Shown here in pieces: positions 33,991 to 42,556 of a stretch of DNA of 64,000 nucleotides. The DNA is from Streptomyces violascens. GTDB taxonomy: Bacteria > Actinomycetota > Actinomycetes > Streptomycetales > Streptomycetaceae. A program made the position numbers and the translations under genes. The notes under the pieces are model-generated. The model made no database searches. It had not been told where the DNA came from and worked only from the letters and a program-made list of their open reading frames with translations. Location of the stretch: positions 124,001 to 188,000 of the forward strand of contig NZ_BMUA01000002.1 in assembly GCF_014649955.1 (NCBI RefSeq), given 5' to 3'. How positions within the stretch are numbered: the first letter of the stretch is position 1; every line of letters begins with the position of its first letter.

Positions 33991-35249
33991 CGGCCTGGCA
34001 GGAGCGGCTGCGGCCGGGCTGGACGTACGGCCTGCGCTGGAAGATCGTGCTCACCGTGGCCGGGGTGGCCTGCGCCGTCGCCGCGATCCTCGGCGTTCTC
34101 GTGCACAACGTTCTGACCCGCCAGCGGGTGGACGAGGTCCGCAAGGAGGCGCGGCAGAGCCTGGACGCCGCGCTCAAGGAGTACGCGTACGGCACCGAGA
34201 CCACCGACGGACACGCCGCCATCCTCGACTCCGTTCAACTCCCGGGAGAGCTGCGGGAGTTGGCGATGAGCGGCGAGCGCGGGCTGATGGTCGGCAAGCA
34301 GGACGGCAAGGCGGTCATGTGGGCGGCGGCCCCGGCCGGCGGGCACGTCCTCGCGGTGTCCATCCCGTACGCGGGCACCCGCGACCACCTGCGCCAGATG
34401 GACACCGCGATCCTCGGCTCCGCGCTGCTCGCGGCGGGCAGCGTCACGCTGGCCGGGACCTATTTCGCCGGGCGGATCAGCCGGCGGCTGCGGCACACGG
34501 CCACCGTCGCGCGCCGGATCACCGAGGGCGACCTCGACGTGCGCACCGGCATCCCGCCCGGAGGCAAGGCCGCCGAACGCGACGCGGTGACGGCGGTCGC
34601 CGTCGCCCTGGACTCGATGGCGGCCTCTCTGCAACGCCGTCTGGAGTCGGAGAAGCGCTTCACCGCCGACGTCGCGCACGAGCTGCGCACCCCGCTCACC
34701 GGGCTGCTGGCCGCCGCCGGGCTGCTGCCCGAGGGGCGCCCCAAGGAGATGATCAACGACCGGCTCAAGGCGCTGCACACCCTCACCGAGGACCTCCTGG
34801 AGATCTCCCGCCTCGACGCGGGCGCCGATCAACCCGAGCTGGCCGAGCACGAGTTGGGCCCGCTGGTGGAGCGCGCGGTCCGCGCCACGGCGCTGGACTG
34901 CGAGGTCCACGTCGTAGGCGACGCGACCGTACGCACCGACCGGCGCCGGCTCGACCGGATCCTCGCCAACCTCGTCGTCAACGCCCACCGGCACGGAGCG
35001 CCCCCGGTGACCCTCACGGTGAACGGCCCGGTCGTCGAGATCCGCGACCACGGACCCGGCTACCCCGCCGAACTGATCGACAGCGGCCCCCAACGCTTCC
35101 GCACCGGCGACCCCGGCCGGGGAAGGGGCCACGGCCTGGGCCTGACGATCGCGGCGGGCCAGGCTGAGGCCCTGGGCATCGCCCTGCGCTTCTCCAACGC
35201 CCCGACGGGCGGCGCGGTGACAACCCTGCGCTTGCCGGAGGCGCCCTGA
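33987..35249 (+). CDS. Sensor histidine kinase (HAMP, HisKA), orphan
   Basis: The 420-residue kinase has two membrane helices (about 22-42 and 145-168) around a 100-residue sensor loop, a HAMP domain, and the H box FTADVAHELRTPLTGLLAA (about residue 230). The ATPase part has LANLVVNAHRHG, IRDHGPGYP and GRGHGLGLTIA. It is a CseC/MprB-like kinase. No response regulator is encoded next to it, although members of this class normally have one. Translation is coupled to the lipoprotein by GTGA overlap. Confidence 0.88.
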   Translation: MTAWQERLRPGWTYGLRWKIVLTVAGVACAVAAILGVLVHNVLTRQRVDEVRKEARQSLDAALKEYAYGTETTDGHAAILDSVQLPGELRELAMSGERGLMVGKQDGKAVMWAAAPAGGHVLAVSIPYAGTRDHLRQMDTAILGSALLAAGSVTLAGTYFAGRISRRLRHTATVARRITEGDLDVRTGIPPGGKAAERDAVTAVAVALDSMAASLQRRLESEKRFTADVAHELRTPLTGLLAAAGLLPEGRPKEMINDRLKALHTLTEDLLEISRLDAGADQPELAEHELGPLVERAVRATALDCEVHVVGDATVRTDRRRLDRILANLVVNAHRHGAPPVTLTVNGPVVEIRDHGPGYPAELIDSGPQRFRTGDPGRGRGHGLGLTIAAGQAEALGIALRFSNAPTGGAVTTLRLPEAP

Positions 35250-35264
35250 AGAGGCGCGGGGCCC

Positions 35265-35399
35265 TGACATGTGCGGCTTCGCCGCGTGGGCGCGAGCGGT
35301 GGTGCCGGGTGCCCTACAGGGGCGCGGGGCTGTGACATGTGCGGCTTCGCCGCGTGGGCGCGAGCGGTGGTGCCGGGTGCCCTACAGGGGCGCGGGGAA
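35265..35399. repeat. Two tandem 68-bp direct repeats
   Basis: The unit starting TGACATGTGCGGCTTCGCCG and ending in CTACAGGGGCGCGGGG is present twice with almost no change (35265-35332 and 35333-35399). Each copy ends in the GGGGCGCGGGG module of the dispersed repeat family. It lies between the kinase stop and the convergent MazG-like gene. Confidence 0.9.
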
Positions 35400-35454
35400 C
35401 CGCGCGACCAGCCCCCACCGGCCCGCGGATGAATACTCGCACCCCGCAAAGGGC

Positions 35455-35787
35455 TCAGCCGCTGCCGAGCGACCGCCGGGCCACCTTGGCGAGGTGGGCA
35501 TCGAAGACCCCTTCCGCGTCGGGAGTAAGGGTGGTCAAGGCAACCATCGCCGTGACAATGACGTCGCAGAGCTCGGCCTGGACATCCTGCCAGCTGTGCG
35601 AAACCCCCTTGCGAGGGTTCTGCCCGGTCGCCCCGATGACCGCCTGTGCGACCTCCCCCACTTCCTCCGACAGCTTCAGCATCCGCAGCAGCGTCTGCTG
35701 CTCGGGCGGTACGGGGCTCTGCTCGGTGAGCCAGGCGTGCAGCGCGGTGACCGTGGGCCAGGGGGAGTTCCAGGTGGCGTCGTCCAT
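35455..35787 (-). CDS. MazG-like nucleotide pyrophosphohydrolase
   Basis: The 110-residue protein is an all-alpha NTP pyrophosphatase. The EExxE-type metal site is LKLSEEVGEVAQAVIG (about residues 38-53), and the second acidic helix is AELCDVIVTAMVAL. Single-domain MazG-like enzymes clear aberrant or excess NTPs. ATG 35787 gives the expected length. It converges with the kinase operon. Confidence 0.82.
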   Translation of the reverse strand: MDDATWNSPWPTVTALHAWLTEQSPVPPEQQTLLRMLKLSEEVGEVAQAVIGATGQNPRKGVSHSWQDVQAELCDVIVTAMVALTTLTPDAEGVFDAHLAKVARRSLGSG

Positions 35788-35895
35788 GCGTCCACGGTGC
35801 CATCCGGCGGAGCACCGATGGCGCACCGGGGCGAGGTGGGATGTCCTGGGGTCCTGGGGGGGCGAAGCGTTCCGTACCGACCGGGAGAGAAGACC

Positions 35896-36219
35896 GTGAC
35901 CATCGCCCTCGACAAGCTGACCGAACCGGCCGTCCGCGCCTTCGTCGGCGCGCTCAACTCCGGTGACCGCGAGGCCTTCGCCGCCGCCCTGACGCCCGGG
36001 GCCACCATGTCCGACGACGGTTCGGACCGCGACGTCGCCGACTGGACCGAGCGCGAGATCTTCTCCTCCGGCGGCCACATGGACATCGAGAAGCAGACGC
36101 ACGACGGGCTCGGCCTGGTCGCCAACTACCGCAACGACACCTGGGGCGAGATGCGCACCTCCTGGCGCTTCACCGTCGACGGAGGCAAGGTCAGCCGCTT
36201 CGAGACCGGCCAGGCCTGA
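35896..36219 (+). CDS. SnoaL/NTF2-like small protein
   Basis: The product is 107 residues: an N-terminal helix pair with AVRAFVGALNSGDREAFAAALTPGATMSDDG followed by beta strands (MRTSWRFTVDGGKVSRFETGQ). This is the cone-shaped NTF2-like fold; a polyketide-cyclase or isomerase role is not shown. GGGAGAG precedes GTG 35896. Confidence 0.75.
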   Translation: MTIALDKLTEPAVRAFVGALNSGDREAFAAALTPGATMSDDGSDRDVADWTEREIFSSGGHMDIEKQTHDGLGLVANYRNDTWGEMRTSWRFTVDGGKVSRFETGQA

Positions 36220-36275
36220 CCCGCCCCGGGTTCACGCGCCCCGTGCGACAGCCGCCAGGCCCGACCCGCCCAGGG

Positions 36276-37154
36276 TCAGGAAGGGATCCGCGCACCCGTC
36301 CCGCTCACCCCCACCCGCGTGTCACCCGCACGCAGCGTCACGGTCAGCACGCCGGGGCGCCCCAGGTCTTCACCCTGATGGAGCGTCAGCTCCGACTCCT
36401 GGGCGACCAGGCCGAGTTCACGCGCGTACGCCCCGAACGCGGCCGCCGCCGCGCCCGTCGCCGGGTCCTCGACGATCCCGCCGACCGGGAACGGGTCGCG
36501 GACGTGGAAGACCGACTCCGAGGCGCGCCACACCAGTTGGACGGTGGTGAGGTCGAGGCGGTGCATCAGCGCCGTGAGCCGGTCGAAGTCGTAGGAGAGG
36601 TCCGCGAGGCGCTCGCGGGTGGCCGCGCCGAGGACGAGATGGCGGGCTCCGGCGAAGGCGATCCGGGGCACGATCGCGGGGTCGAGGTCCCCGGCCGGCC
36701 AGTCGAGGGCGGCCAGCGCCTCGGCGAGATCCTTCTCGTCGACGGGCTCCGAGTGCGGCTCGACGCTGGTCAGAGTGGCGCGCAGGCCCCCGCTCGCCGC
36801 GTTCTCGGCGACGGTCACCGGGACCGTACCGGCCGGGGTCGCGAAGGTCAGCTCCCCGGTGCCGATCCGCTCGCCGAGCGCGATCGCCGTCGCCACCGTG
36901 GCGTGCCCGCAGAACGGCACCTCGGCCTGCGGGCTGAAGAACCGCAGCGTGAAGGCCCGCCCCGGCTCGCCGAGCCCCTCCGGCGGCGCCGTCAGGAACG
37001 CCGACTCGCTGTAGCCGAGCTCGGCGGCGATCTCCTGCATCCCGGCGTCGTCGAGGCCCGAGGCGTCCAGGACGACCCCGGCCGGATTGCCCCCGGCGGG
37101 GTCGGCGGAGAAGGCGGTGTAGCGGAGGATCTCGGGCTGCGCGTTGTTCGTCAT
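36276..37154 (-). CDS. PhzF-family isomerase/epimerase
   Basis: The 292-residue protein has the duplicated diaminopimelate-epimerase-like fold. PAGGNPAGVVLD near residue 20, the catalytic Glu in LGYSESAFLT, FCGHATVATAIALGE and the C-terminal GIVEDPATGAAAAAFGAY are family signatures. PhzF itself isomerises a phenazine precursor, but no phenazine genes are here, so the substrate is unknown. A second, shorter PhzF relative is at 47225. Confidence 0.88.
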   Translation of the reverse strand: MTNNAQPEILRYTAFSADPAGGNPAGVVLDASGLDDAGMQEIAAELGYSESAFLTAPPEGLGEPGRAFTLRFFSPQAEVPFCGHATVATAIALGERIGTGELTFATPAGTVPVTVAENAASGGLRATLTSVEPHSEPVDEKDLAEALAALDWPAGDLDPAIVPRIAFAGARHLVLGAATRERLADLSYDFDRLTALMHRLDLTTVQLVWRASESVFHVRDPFPVGGIVEDPATGAAAAAFGAYARELGLVAQESELTLHQGEDLGRPGVLTVTLRAGDTRVGVSGTGARIPS

Positions 37155-37238
37155 GACCGCCTCAACTGCCCTGCTGGACCGCCTATTCCGGCCACCCGGG
37201 AACGGCTCGGCCCCGGCTTGAAACGGGGCGGCCCGGTC

Positions 37239-38009
37239 TCAGCCCCGGCCGATGTACGGCATCGCCGTCGCCAGCACCGTCGCGAACTGGATGTTCGCCT
37301 CAAGCGGCAGCTCCGCCATGTGCAGCACCGTCCGCGCCACGTCCGCCGCGTCCATCACCGGCTCCACCGCCAGCTCCCCGTTGGCCTGCGGAACCCCGGT
37401 CTGCATGCGCTGCGTCATCTCGGTCGCCGCGTTGCCGATGTCGATCTGCCCGACGGCGATCCGGTACCGGCGCCCGTCCAGGGACAGCGACTTGGTGAGC
37501 CCCGTCATCGCGTGCTTCGTCGCCGTGTACGCCACCGAGTTGGGCCGTGGGGCGTGCGCCGAGATCGAGCCGTTGTTGATGATCCGGCCGCCCTGCGGAT
37601 CCTGCTCCTTCATGGCCCGGAACGCCGCCTGCGCGCACAGGAACGCGCCGTTCAGGTTCACGTCGACCACCGAACGCCAGGCCTCGTACGACAGGTCCTC
37701 GACCGGCACCCCGCCGGGCCCGAACGTCCCCGCGTTGTTGAACAGCAGGTCCACCCGCCCGTAGGCATCCCGGGTCGCGGCGAACAGCGCCCCGACCTCA
37801 TCCGCAGAGGTCACATCCGTGCGGACGCAGAGCACGTCGGCGTCCTTGCCGGCCAGCGCCGCGGTCTCCTCCAGGGCCTCGGCACGGCGCCCGGCCAAGG
37901 TCACCGACCAGCCCGCGCCGGCCAGCGCGAGCGCCACGGAACGGCCGATGCCGGACCCGGCACCGGTCACGACGGCAGACTTCTGGGGCTTGGGCGAGGT
38001 GATGTCCAT
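37239..38009 (-). CDS. SDR-family oxidoreductase
   Basis: The 256-residue enzyme has [22 protein letters not shown] (NAD(P) binding), NNAGTFG, the catalytic Ser in NNGSISA and YTATKHAM with Tyr and Lys. The classical SDR length is met. The gene is divergent from the Bcr/CflA exporter, with a tandem-repeat region between. Substrate unknown. Confidence 0.88.
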   Translation of the reverse strand: MDITSPKPQKSAVVTGAGSGIGRSVALALAGAGWSVTLAGRRAEALEETAALAGKDADVLCVRTDVTSADEVGALFAATRDAYGRVDLLFNNAGTFGPGGVPVEDLSYEAWRSVVDVNLNGAFLCAQAAFRAMKEQDPQGGRIINNGSISAHAPRPNSVAYTATKHAMTGLTKSLSLDGRRYRIAVGQIDIGNAATEMTQRMQTGVPQANGELAVEPVMDAADVARTVLHMAELPLEANIQFATVLATAMPYIGRG

Positions 38010-38062
38010 GAGCCCGGAGCGTACGGGAGGGGCTCGTGCGTGAGACGGCTCGTCCGCGATGT

Positions 38063-38135
38063 GGAGCCGTCTGCCACTCATGGGGGAGCCGCCCGCCCTT
38101 CACGGGGGAGCCGCTTGCCGCTCATGGGGGAGCCG
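38063..38135. repeat. 22-bp tandem repeat with GGAGCCG core
   Basis: GGAGCCG begins at 38063, 38085, 38107 and 38129, exactly 22 bp apart. Between the cores the units keep TGCC/GCCC and TCA-GGG positions (for example GGAGCCGCTTGCCGCTCATG). It lies in the divergent gap between the SDR and the MFS exporter and might be a multi-site operator or a minisatellite. Confidence 0.8.
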
Positions 38136-38234
38136 TGTGACCCGTCCCTCCTTTCCCGTTCCTCCCGAGTGGTCCCGTCACCCGGGTCCGGCTGAGAACA
38201 TGGTTATTCGATTCAACTTTCAGGAGTGAAAGCG

Positions 38235-39572
38235 ATGCCGGAGCGCGGGGGCCAGGACACCCAGGGCCACATAACGACCACGGCCGACGCGAAGGCGCCC
38301 GGTGCCGCCGCGACCGCCGCCGTCCGCCGCACGAGTCTCCTGGTCACGCTGGTGCTCGGCGGGCTCACCGCGCTCCCGCCGCTCTCCATGGACATGTACC
38401 TGCCGGCTCTGCCCGAGGTCACCGACGCGCTGCGCTCACCCGCCGCGACCGTCCAGCTCACCCTCACCGCGTGCCTGGCCGGCATGGCGCTCGGCCAGCT
38501 CGTCGTCGGGCCGATGAGCGACAAGTGGGGCCGCCGCCGGCCGCTGCTCATCGGCATGGTCGTGTACGTCCTGGCCACCGTGGTCTGCGCCTTCGCGCCC
38601 AACGTCGGACTTCTCATCGGCTTCCGCCTTTTGCAGGGTCTGGCCGGCGCCGCGGGCATCGTGATCGCGCGCGCCGTGGTGCGCGACCTCTACGACGGCG
38701 TCGAGATGGCCCGCTTCTTCTCCACCCTGATGCTGATCTCCGGCGTGGCCCCCGTGGTGGCCCCGCTGATCGGCGGACAGGTGCTGCGGCTCACCGACTG
38801 GCGAGGCGTCTTCGTCGTGCTGACCGTGATCGGCGTGCTGCTCACCGCCGTCGTGTGGAAGTGGCTGCACGAGACGCTGCCCGCGGACCGGCGGCACTCC
38901 GGCGGCGTCGGCGAGGCCCTGCGCACCATGGGCGGCCTGCTCAGGGACCGGGTCTTCACCGGCTACATGCTCGCGGGCGGTCTCGCCTTCGCCGCGCTGT
39001 TCGCCTACATCTCCGCCTCCCCCTTCGTGGTGCAGGAGATCTACGGCGCCTCCCCGCAGACCTTCTCCCTGCTGTTCGGCCTGAACTCCGTCGGCCTGGT
39101 CGTCGTCGGCCAGATCAACGGCAAGCTGCTCATCGGCCGGGTCAGCCTGGACAAGGCGCTCGGCTTCGGGCTCGCCGTCATCACGCTGGCGGCAACCGCG
39201 CTGCTCCTCATGACGTCCGGGGTGTTCGGCGAGGTGGGCCTCGCGCCGATCGCGGCCGGCCTGTTCGTGCTGATGTCGGCGATGGGTCTCGCCATGCCGA
39301 ACACCAACGCCCAGGCCTTGATGCGCACGCCGAACGCGGCCGGTTCCGCCTCCGCGCTGCTTGGCACGTCCTCGTTCCTGGTCGGCGCGGTCGCATCGCC
39401 GCTGGTCGGCATCGCGGGCGAGGCGACGGCCGTGCCGATGGCGGTCGTCCAGCTCGCCTCGGCCGTCGCGGCCCTGCTCTGCTTCCTGCTCCTGTGCCGG
39501 CCCTGGCAGCGCAGGGGCGAGTCCCCCGCCGCGGCGGCCGGAGCGTCCGGAGACCCGGCGCGGCAAAAGTAG
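38235..39572 (+). CDS. MFS transporter, Bcr/CflA family
   Basis: The 445-residue exporter has about 12 membrane helices. TALPPLSMDMYLPALPEV in helix 1 and GPMSDKWGRRRPLLIGM after helix 2 are characteristic of the Bcr/CflA drug:proton antiporters (bicyclomycin, chloramphenicol). AGGAG lies eight bases before ATG 38235; GTG 38226 is too close to it. Substrate unknown. The next gene starts 9 bp downstream and is probably co-transcribed. Confidence 0.88.
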   Translation: MPERGGQDTQGHITTTADAKAPGAAATAAVRRTSLLVTLVLGGLTALPPLSMDMYLPALPEVTDALRSPAATVQLTLTACLAGMALGQLVVGPMSDKWGRRRPLLIGMVVYVLATVVCAFAPNVGLLIGFRLLQGLAGAAGIVIARAVVRDLYDGVEMARFFSTLMLISGVAPVVAPLIGGQVLRLTDWRGVFVVLTVIGVLLTAVVWKWLHETLPADRRHSGGVGEALRTMGGLLRDRVFTGYMLAGGLAFAALFAYISASPFVVQEIYGASPQTFSLLFGLNSVGLVVVGQINGKLLIGRVSLDKALGFGLAVITLAATALLLMTSGVFGEVGLAPIAAGLFVLMSAMGLAMPNTNAQALMRTPNAAGSASALLGTSSFLVGAVASPLVGIAGEATAVPMAVVQLASAVAALLCFLLLCRPWQRRGESPAAAAGASGDPARQK

Positions 39573-39581
39573 ACTCCCCCG

Positions 39582-40610
39582 GTGAACCCGGTGAACCACT
39601 CCCTCCCCGTCCCGGACGTCCTGCGCTCGGCGCTCGCCGGGCTGCTCGACGGTCTTCCCCCCTCGCAGGCCACGGGCGCCGTCGACCGGCTGATCGGCCA
39701 CTACCGCGGCGTCGTCCCCACCCACGCCCCGGTGCTGCGCGACCGCTCCGACGTCGCCGCCTACGCCGCGTACCGGATGCCCGCCACCTTCGAGGCGGTG
39801 CGCTCCGCGCTCGACGCGTTCCGGGACGCGTCGAGGTCGTGGACGCCCGCCACGCACACCGACATCGGCGGCGGCACCGGCTCCGCGAGCTGGGCGGTCG
39901 CCGAGGCCTGGGAGGACGCGGACACCCCCGTGGCCACCACCGTCCTGGACTGGGCAGAGCCCGCGCTCGCCGTCGGCCGCGAACTCGCCGAGGCCTCCGG
40001 GCTGCCCGGCCTGCGCACCGCCCGCTGGGAGCGCGCCCGCATCGGCTCGGCCCTCACCCTGGAGCGCGCCGACCTCGTCACCGTCTCGTACGTCCTGAAC
40101 GAGCTCACCCCCGACGACCGCCGCACCCTGATCGACACGGCGGCCGCGGCAGCCACCGGCGCCGTCGTCATCGTCGAACCCGGCACCCCCGACGGCTACG
40201 CCCGGATCATCGAGGCGCGCGACCGGCTCATCGCGGCGGGCCTGCGCGTCGCCGCGCCCTGCCCGCACAGCGCCGCCTGCCCCATCGAGCCCGGCACCGA
40301 CTGGTGCCACTTCTCGGCCCGGGTCAGCCGCTCCTCGCTGCACCGCCAGATCAAGGGCGGTTCACTGGCGTACGAGGACGAGAAGTTCAGCTACGTCGCC
40401 GCCACCAGGTTCACCCCCGAACCCGCCCCGGCCCGGATCGTCCGGCGGCCGCAGATCCGCAAGGGGCAGGTGCTGCTCGACCTGTGCACGGCCGAGGAGC
40501 AGCTGCGCCGCGAGACGGTCAGCAAGCGGCACGGGACGCTGTACCGGGCGGCCCGGGATGCCGAGTGGGGCGACCCCTGGCCGCCCCACTCCGCTCAGTC
40601 GCCCTCCTAG
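39582..40610 (+). CDS. Rsm22-like rRNA methyltransferase-family protein
   Basis: The 342-residue protein has a SAM-binding Rossmann part (THTDIGGGTGSASWAVAEAW, about residues 85-105; VTVSYVLNELTPDDRR near 165) and a C-terminal cysteine cluster (CPHSAACPIEPGTDWCHF, about residues 226-243) followed by RQIKGGSLAYEDEKFSYV. This is the Rsm22 family of mitochondrial small-subunit assembly factors, whose cysteines bind an Fe-S cluster. Its bacterial function is not settled. GTG start 9 bp after the MFS stop. Confidence 0.85.
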   Translation: MNPVNHSLPVPDVLRSALAGLLDGLPPSQATGAVDRLIGHYRGVVPTHAPVLRDRSDVAAYAAYRMPATFEAVRSALDAFRDASRSWTPATHTDIGGGTGSASWAVAEAWEDADTPVATTVLDWAEPALAVGRELAEASGLPGLRTARWERARIGSALTLERADLVTVSYVLNELTPDDRRTLIDTAAAAATGAVVIVEPGTPDGYARIIEARDRLIAAGLRVAAPCPHSAACPIEPGTDWCHFSARVSRSSLHRQIKGGSLAYEDEKFSYVAATRFTPEPAPARIVRRPQIRKGQVLLDLCTAEEQLRRETVSKRHGTLYRAARDAEWGDPWPPHSAQSPS

Positions 40611-41453
40611 TCAGGAACGGATTTCCTGGGTGCAGCACTTCACGCTGCCGCCGCCCTTGAGCAGCTCGCCCAGGTCCATGCCGATCGGCTCGTACCCGCG
40701 GGCCCGCAGCGGGCCGAAGAGACCGATGGCACCCTGGGGGAGCAGGACGTGGTGCCCGTCGCTCACCGCGTTGAGCCCGAGCGCTGCCGCGTCCGGCTCC
40801 TCGGCGATCAGCGCGTCCGGGAACAGCCGGGCCAGCACGGCCCGGCTGCCGGCGGAGAAGGCCGGCGGGTAGTACATGATCTCGTCGGCCGAGTCGTCCA
40901 GGACGCACAGGGCCGTGTCCAGGTGGTAGTAGCGCGGGTCGACGAGATCGAGCCCGATGACCGGGCGGCCGAAGAACTCCTGGGCCTCGTCGTGCGAGAG
41001 CGGACTGGACCGGAAACCGCGTCCGGCCAGGAGATACGAGTCGGTGACGGCGAAGTCGCCCTCGCCCTCGTTGATGTGCGAGGGCTCGTGGACGGTGGTG
41101 AAGCCGTGCGCCCGGAACCAGTCGAGGTGGACCTCGGCCTCCGCCGCGCGCTCGGGATGCGCGAAGCGGGCGCCAAGGACCCGGTTGTCGATCACGGTGG
41201 CCCCGTTGGCGGCGAAGACCATGTCGGGCAGCTCGGGGCGCGGGTCGAGCAGCTCGACGGTGTGGCCGAGCGAGCGGTAGCGGTCGCGCAGGTCCTCCCA
41301 CTGGGCCAGGGCCAGCGGCAGGTCGACCGGCTTCTCGGGGTCCATCCAGGGATTGATGGAGTACGTGACCTTGAAGTGTGCCGGTGGGCACATCAGATAG
41401 CGCCGGGGTCGGGCGGTTCTCTGCGTACGGACGTCACGGGCTTCACGAGGCAA
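40611..41453 (-). CDS. Dimethylargininase (DDAH)-like amidinotransferase-fold hydrolase
   Basis: The 280-residue product is a pentein-fold enzyme. FKVTYSINPWMDPEKPVD, MVFAANGATVID, the catalytic His in YYHLDTALCVLD and the nucleophilic Cys in SVKCCTQEI at the C-terminus match actinobacterial dimethylarginine dimethylaminohydrolases. It would convert methylated arginine to citrulline. The start is probably TTG 41453, which lies six bases behind GAGGAG; the first in-frame ATG (LMCPP) would remove a conserved strand. Its plus-strand neighbour converges tail to tail. Confidence 0.87.
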   Translation of the reverse strand: MPREARDVRTQRTARPRRYLMCPPAHFKVTYSINPWMDPEKPVDLPLALAQWEDLRDRYRSLGHTVELLDPRPELPDMVFAANGATVIDNRVLGARFAHPERAAEAEVHLDWFRAHGFTTVHEPSHINEGEGDFAVTDSYLLAGRGFRSSPLSHDEAQEFFGRPVIGLDLVDPRYYHLDTALCVLDDSADEIMYYPPAFSAGSRAVLARLFPDALIAEEPDAAALGLNAVSDGHHVLLPQGAIGLFGPLRARGYEPIGMDLGELLKGGGSVKCCTQEIRS

Positions 41454-41768
41454 TGAGGGCTCCTCACGGGCGACTTGGGCCGCACGAGTGCGCGGCCGCG
41501 TGCAGCCCATGGTCCGCCGTGACGGGCGTCCGCGCAGTGAACCGTCCGGGTATTTTTGCCCGGCCCCACCCCTGGGGGCCGCGGGCCGCCGAATCGACCC
41601 GCCCTGCTCACGTCGACGCCGTCCGATGGTCACGGGCGGGTCATGTCACACACCCCGGATGTCCGGTGCGGTCACCCGGGGAGCAGGATGGTGGGACGAT
41701 GTTCCTCGTGGACAAGAGTCCCTAGTGGATGAAAGTCCCTCGGGGTCGACGGTGAGGTGAGGGGATAG
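41454..41768. other. 315-bp divergent intergenic region with 17-bp tandem near-repeat
   Basis: The region lies between dimethylargininase (minus) and the prim-pol gene (plus). GTGGACAAGAGTCCCTA (41708-41724) is followed directly by GTGGATGAAAGTCCCTC (41725-41741), matching at 13 of 17 positions, 28 bp before the prim-pol start. A short CCGGG/CCCGG hairpin with a T-rich loop is at 41546-41563. No coding frame was found. Confidence 0.55.
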
Positions 41769-42506
41769 ATGGGCGCTGAGTTCGGCCGTTCCCGCGGCGA
41801 GGAGAGCAAACTGTCCCGCTGGCTGCGCAGGCGGCCCAAGGACGCTCCGGGCGCGGACCAGGGCCGGCTCGGCCTGCTGCTGGCCGTGGCCGCCGCAGAC
41901 CTGCCCCTGGCGCCCGCCGCGTACCCCGTCGGCTACTCGTGTTCCTGCGAGCGGATGGGCTGTCCCACGCCCGCCCGCCACCCCGTCTCCTTCGCCTGGC
42001 AGACGCAGTCCACCACCGACCGCGCGCAGATCGAGCGCTGGGCGCTCGGGCAGCCCGAGGCCAACTTCATCACCGCGACCGGCATGGTCCACGACGTGCT
42101 CGACGTACCGCTCGAAGCGGGGCGCGAGGCGCTGGCCCGGCTCCTGTCCGAGGGGATCGACGTCGGGCCCGTCGCCGAGGCCGCCGGTGACGGCGACCAC
42201 GGGCGCATGCTCTTCTTCACCGCGACCCGGGGCACGCCCGAGGACGAGGACGAGTGGTGGCCCTGTGAGCTGGACTGCCACCCCGAGACGATGGACGAGC
42301 ACCCGGGGCTGCGCTGGCACTGCCGGGGAAGCTACGTCCTCGTGCCGCCCGCGCGGCTGCCGGGGGAGCTCGAGGTGGGGTGGGTCCGGGGGCCGGAGCA
42401 CGCGCTGGTGGATCCGCTGACGTTGCTGGAGGCGTTGACGGATGCGTGTGCGCGGTATGCGGGCGATGCGGGGCCCCACGCGGCAGCCTGGCCGCTGGGC
42501 AGGTAG
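41769..42506 (+). CDS. Bifunctional DNA primase/polymerase-domain protein
   Basis: The 245-residue protein has an N-terminal basic segment and a prim-pol domain. CSCERMGCPTPARHPVSFAW is the conserved Cys/His stretch of these domains; NFITATGMVHDVLDVPLEAG carries the paired Asp metal ligands; RWHCRGSYVLVPPARLP follows, which has the basic/His strand seen in archaeo-eukaryotic primases. There is no helicase or wHTH partner domain, unlike plasmid or phage prim-pols. GAGGTGAGGGG lies ahead of ATG 41769. Stand-alone copies are common in Streptomyces chromosomes; repair or replication role unknown. Confidence 0.8.
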   Translation: MGAEFGRSRGEESKLSRWLRRRPKDAPGADQGRLGLLLAVAAADLPLAPAAYPVGYSCSCERMGCPTPARHPVSFAWQTQSTTDRAQIERWALGQPEANFITATGMVHDVLDVPLEAGREALARLLSEGIDVGPVAEAAGDGDHGRMLFFTATRGTPEDEDEWWPCELDCHPETMDEHPGLRWHCRGSYVLVPPARLPGELEVGWVRGPEHALVDPLTLLEALTDACARYAGDAGPHAAAWPLGR

Positions 42507-42556
42507 CCCGGCCCTGCCGTTCGGCTGCCTGGGGCGGACCCCCGCCCCGCGGAGCG

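Noticed and set aside
41546..41563. CCGGG-TATTTTTG-CCCGG hairpin upstream of dimethylargininase.
   Set aside because: A 5-bp stem alone is weak and the T-run lies in the loop. It is neither a credible terminator nor an ARG box.
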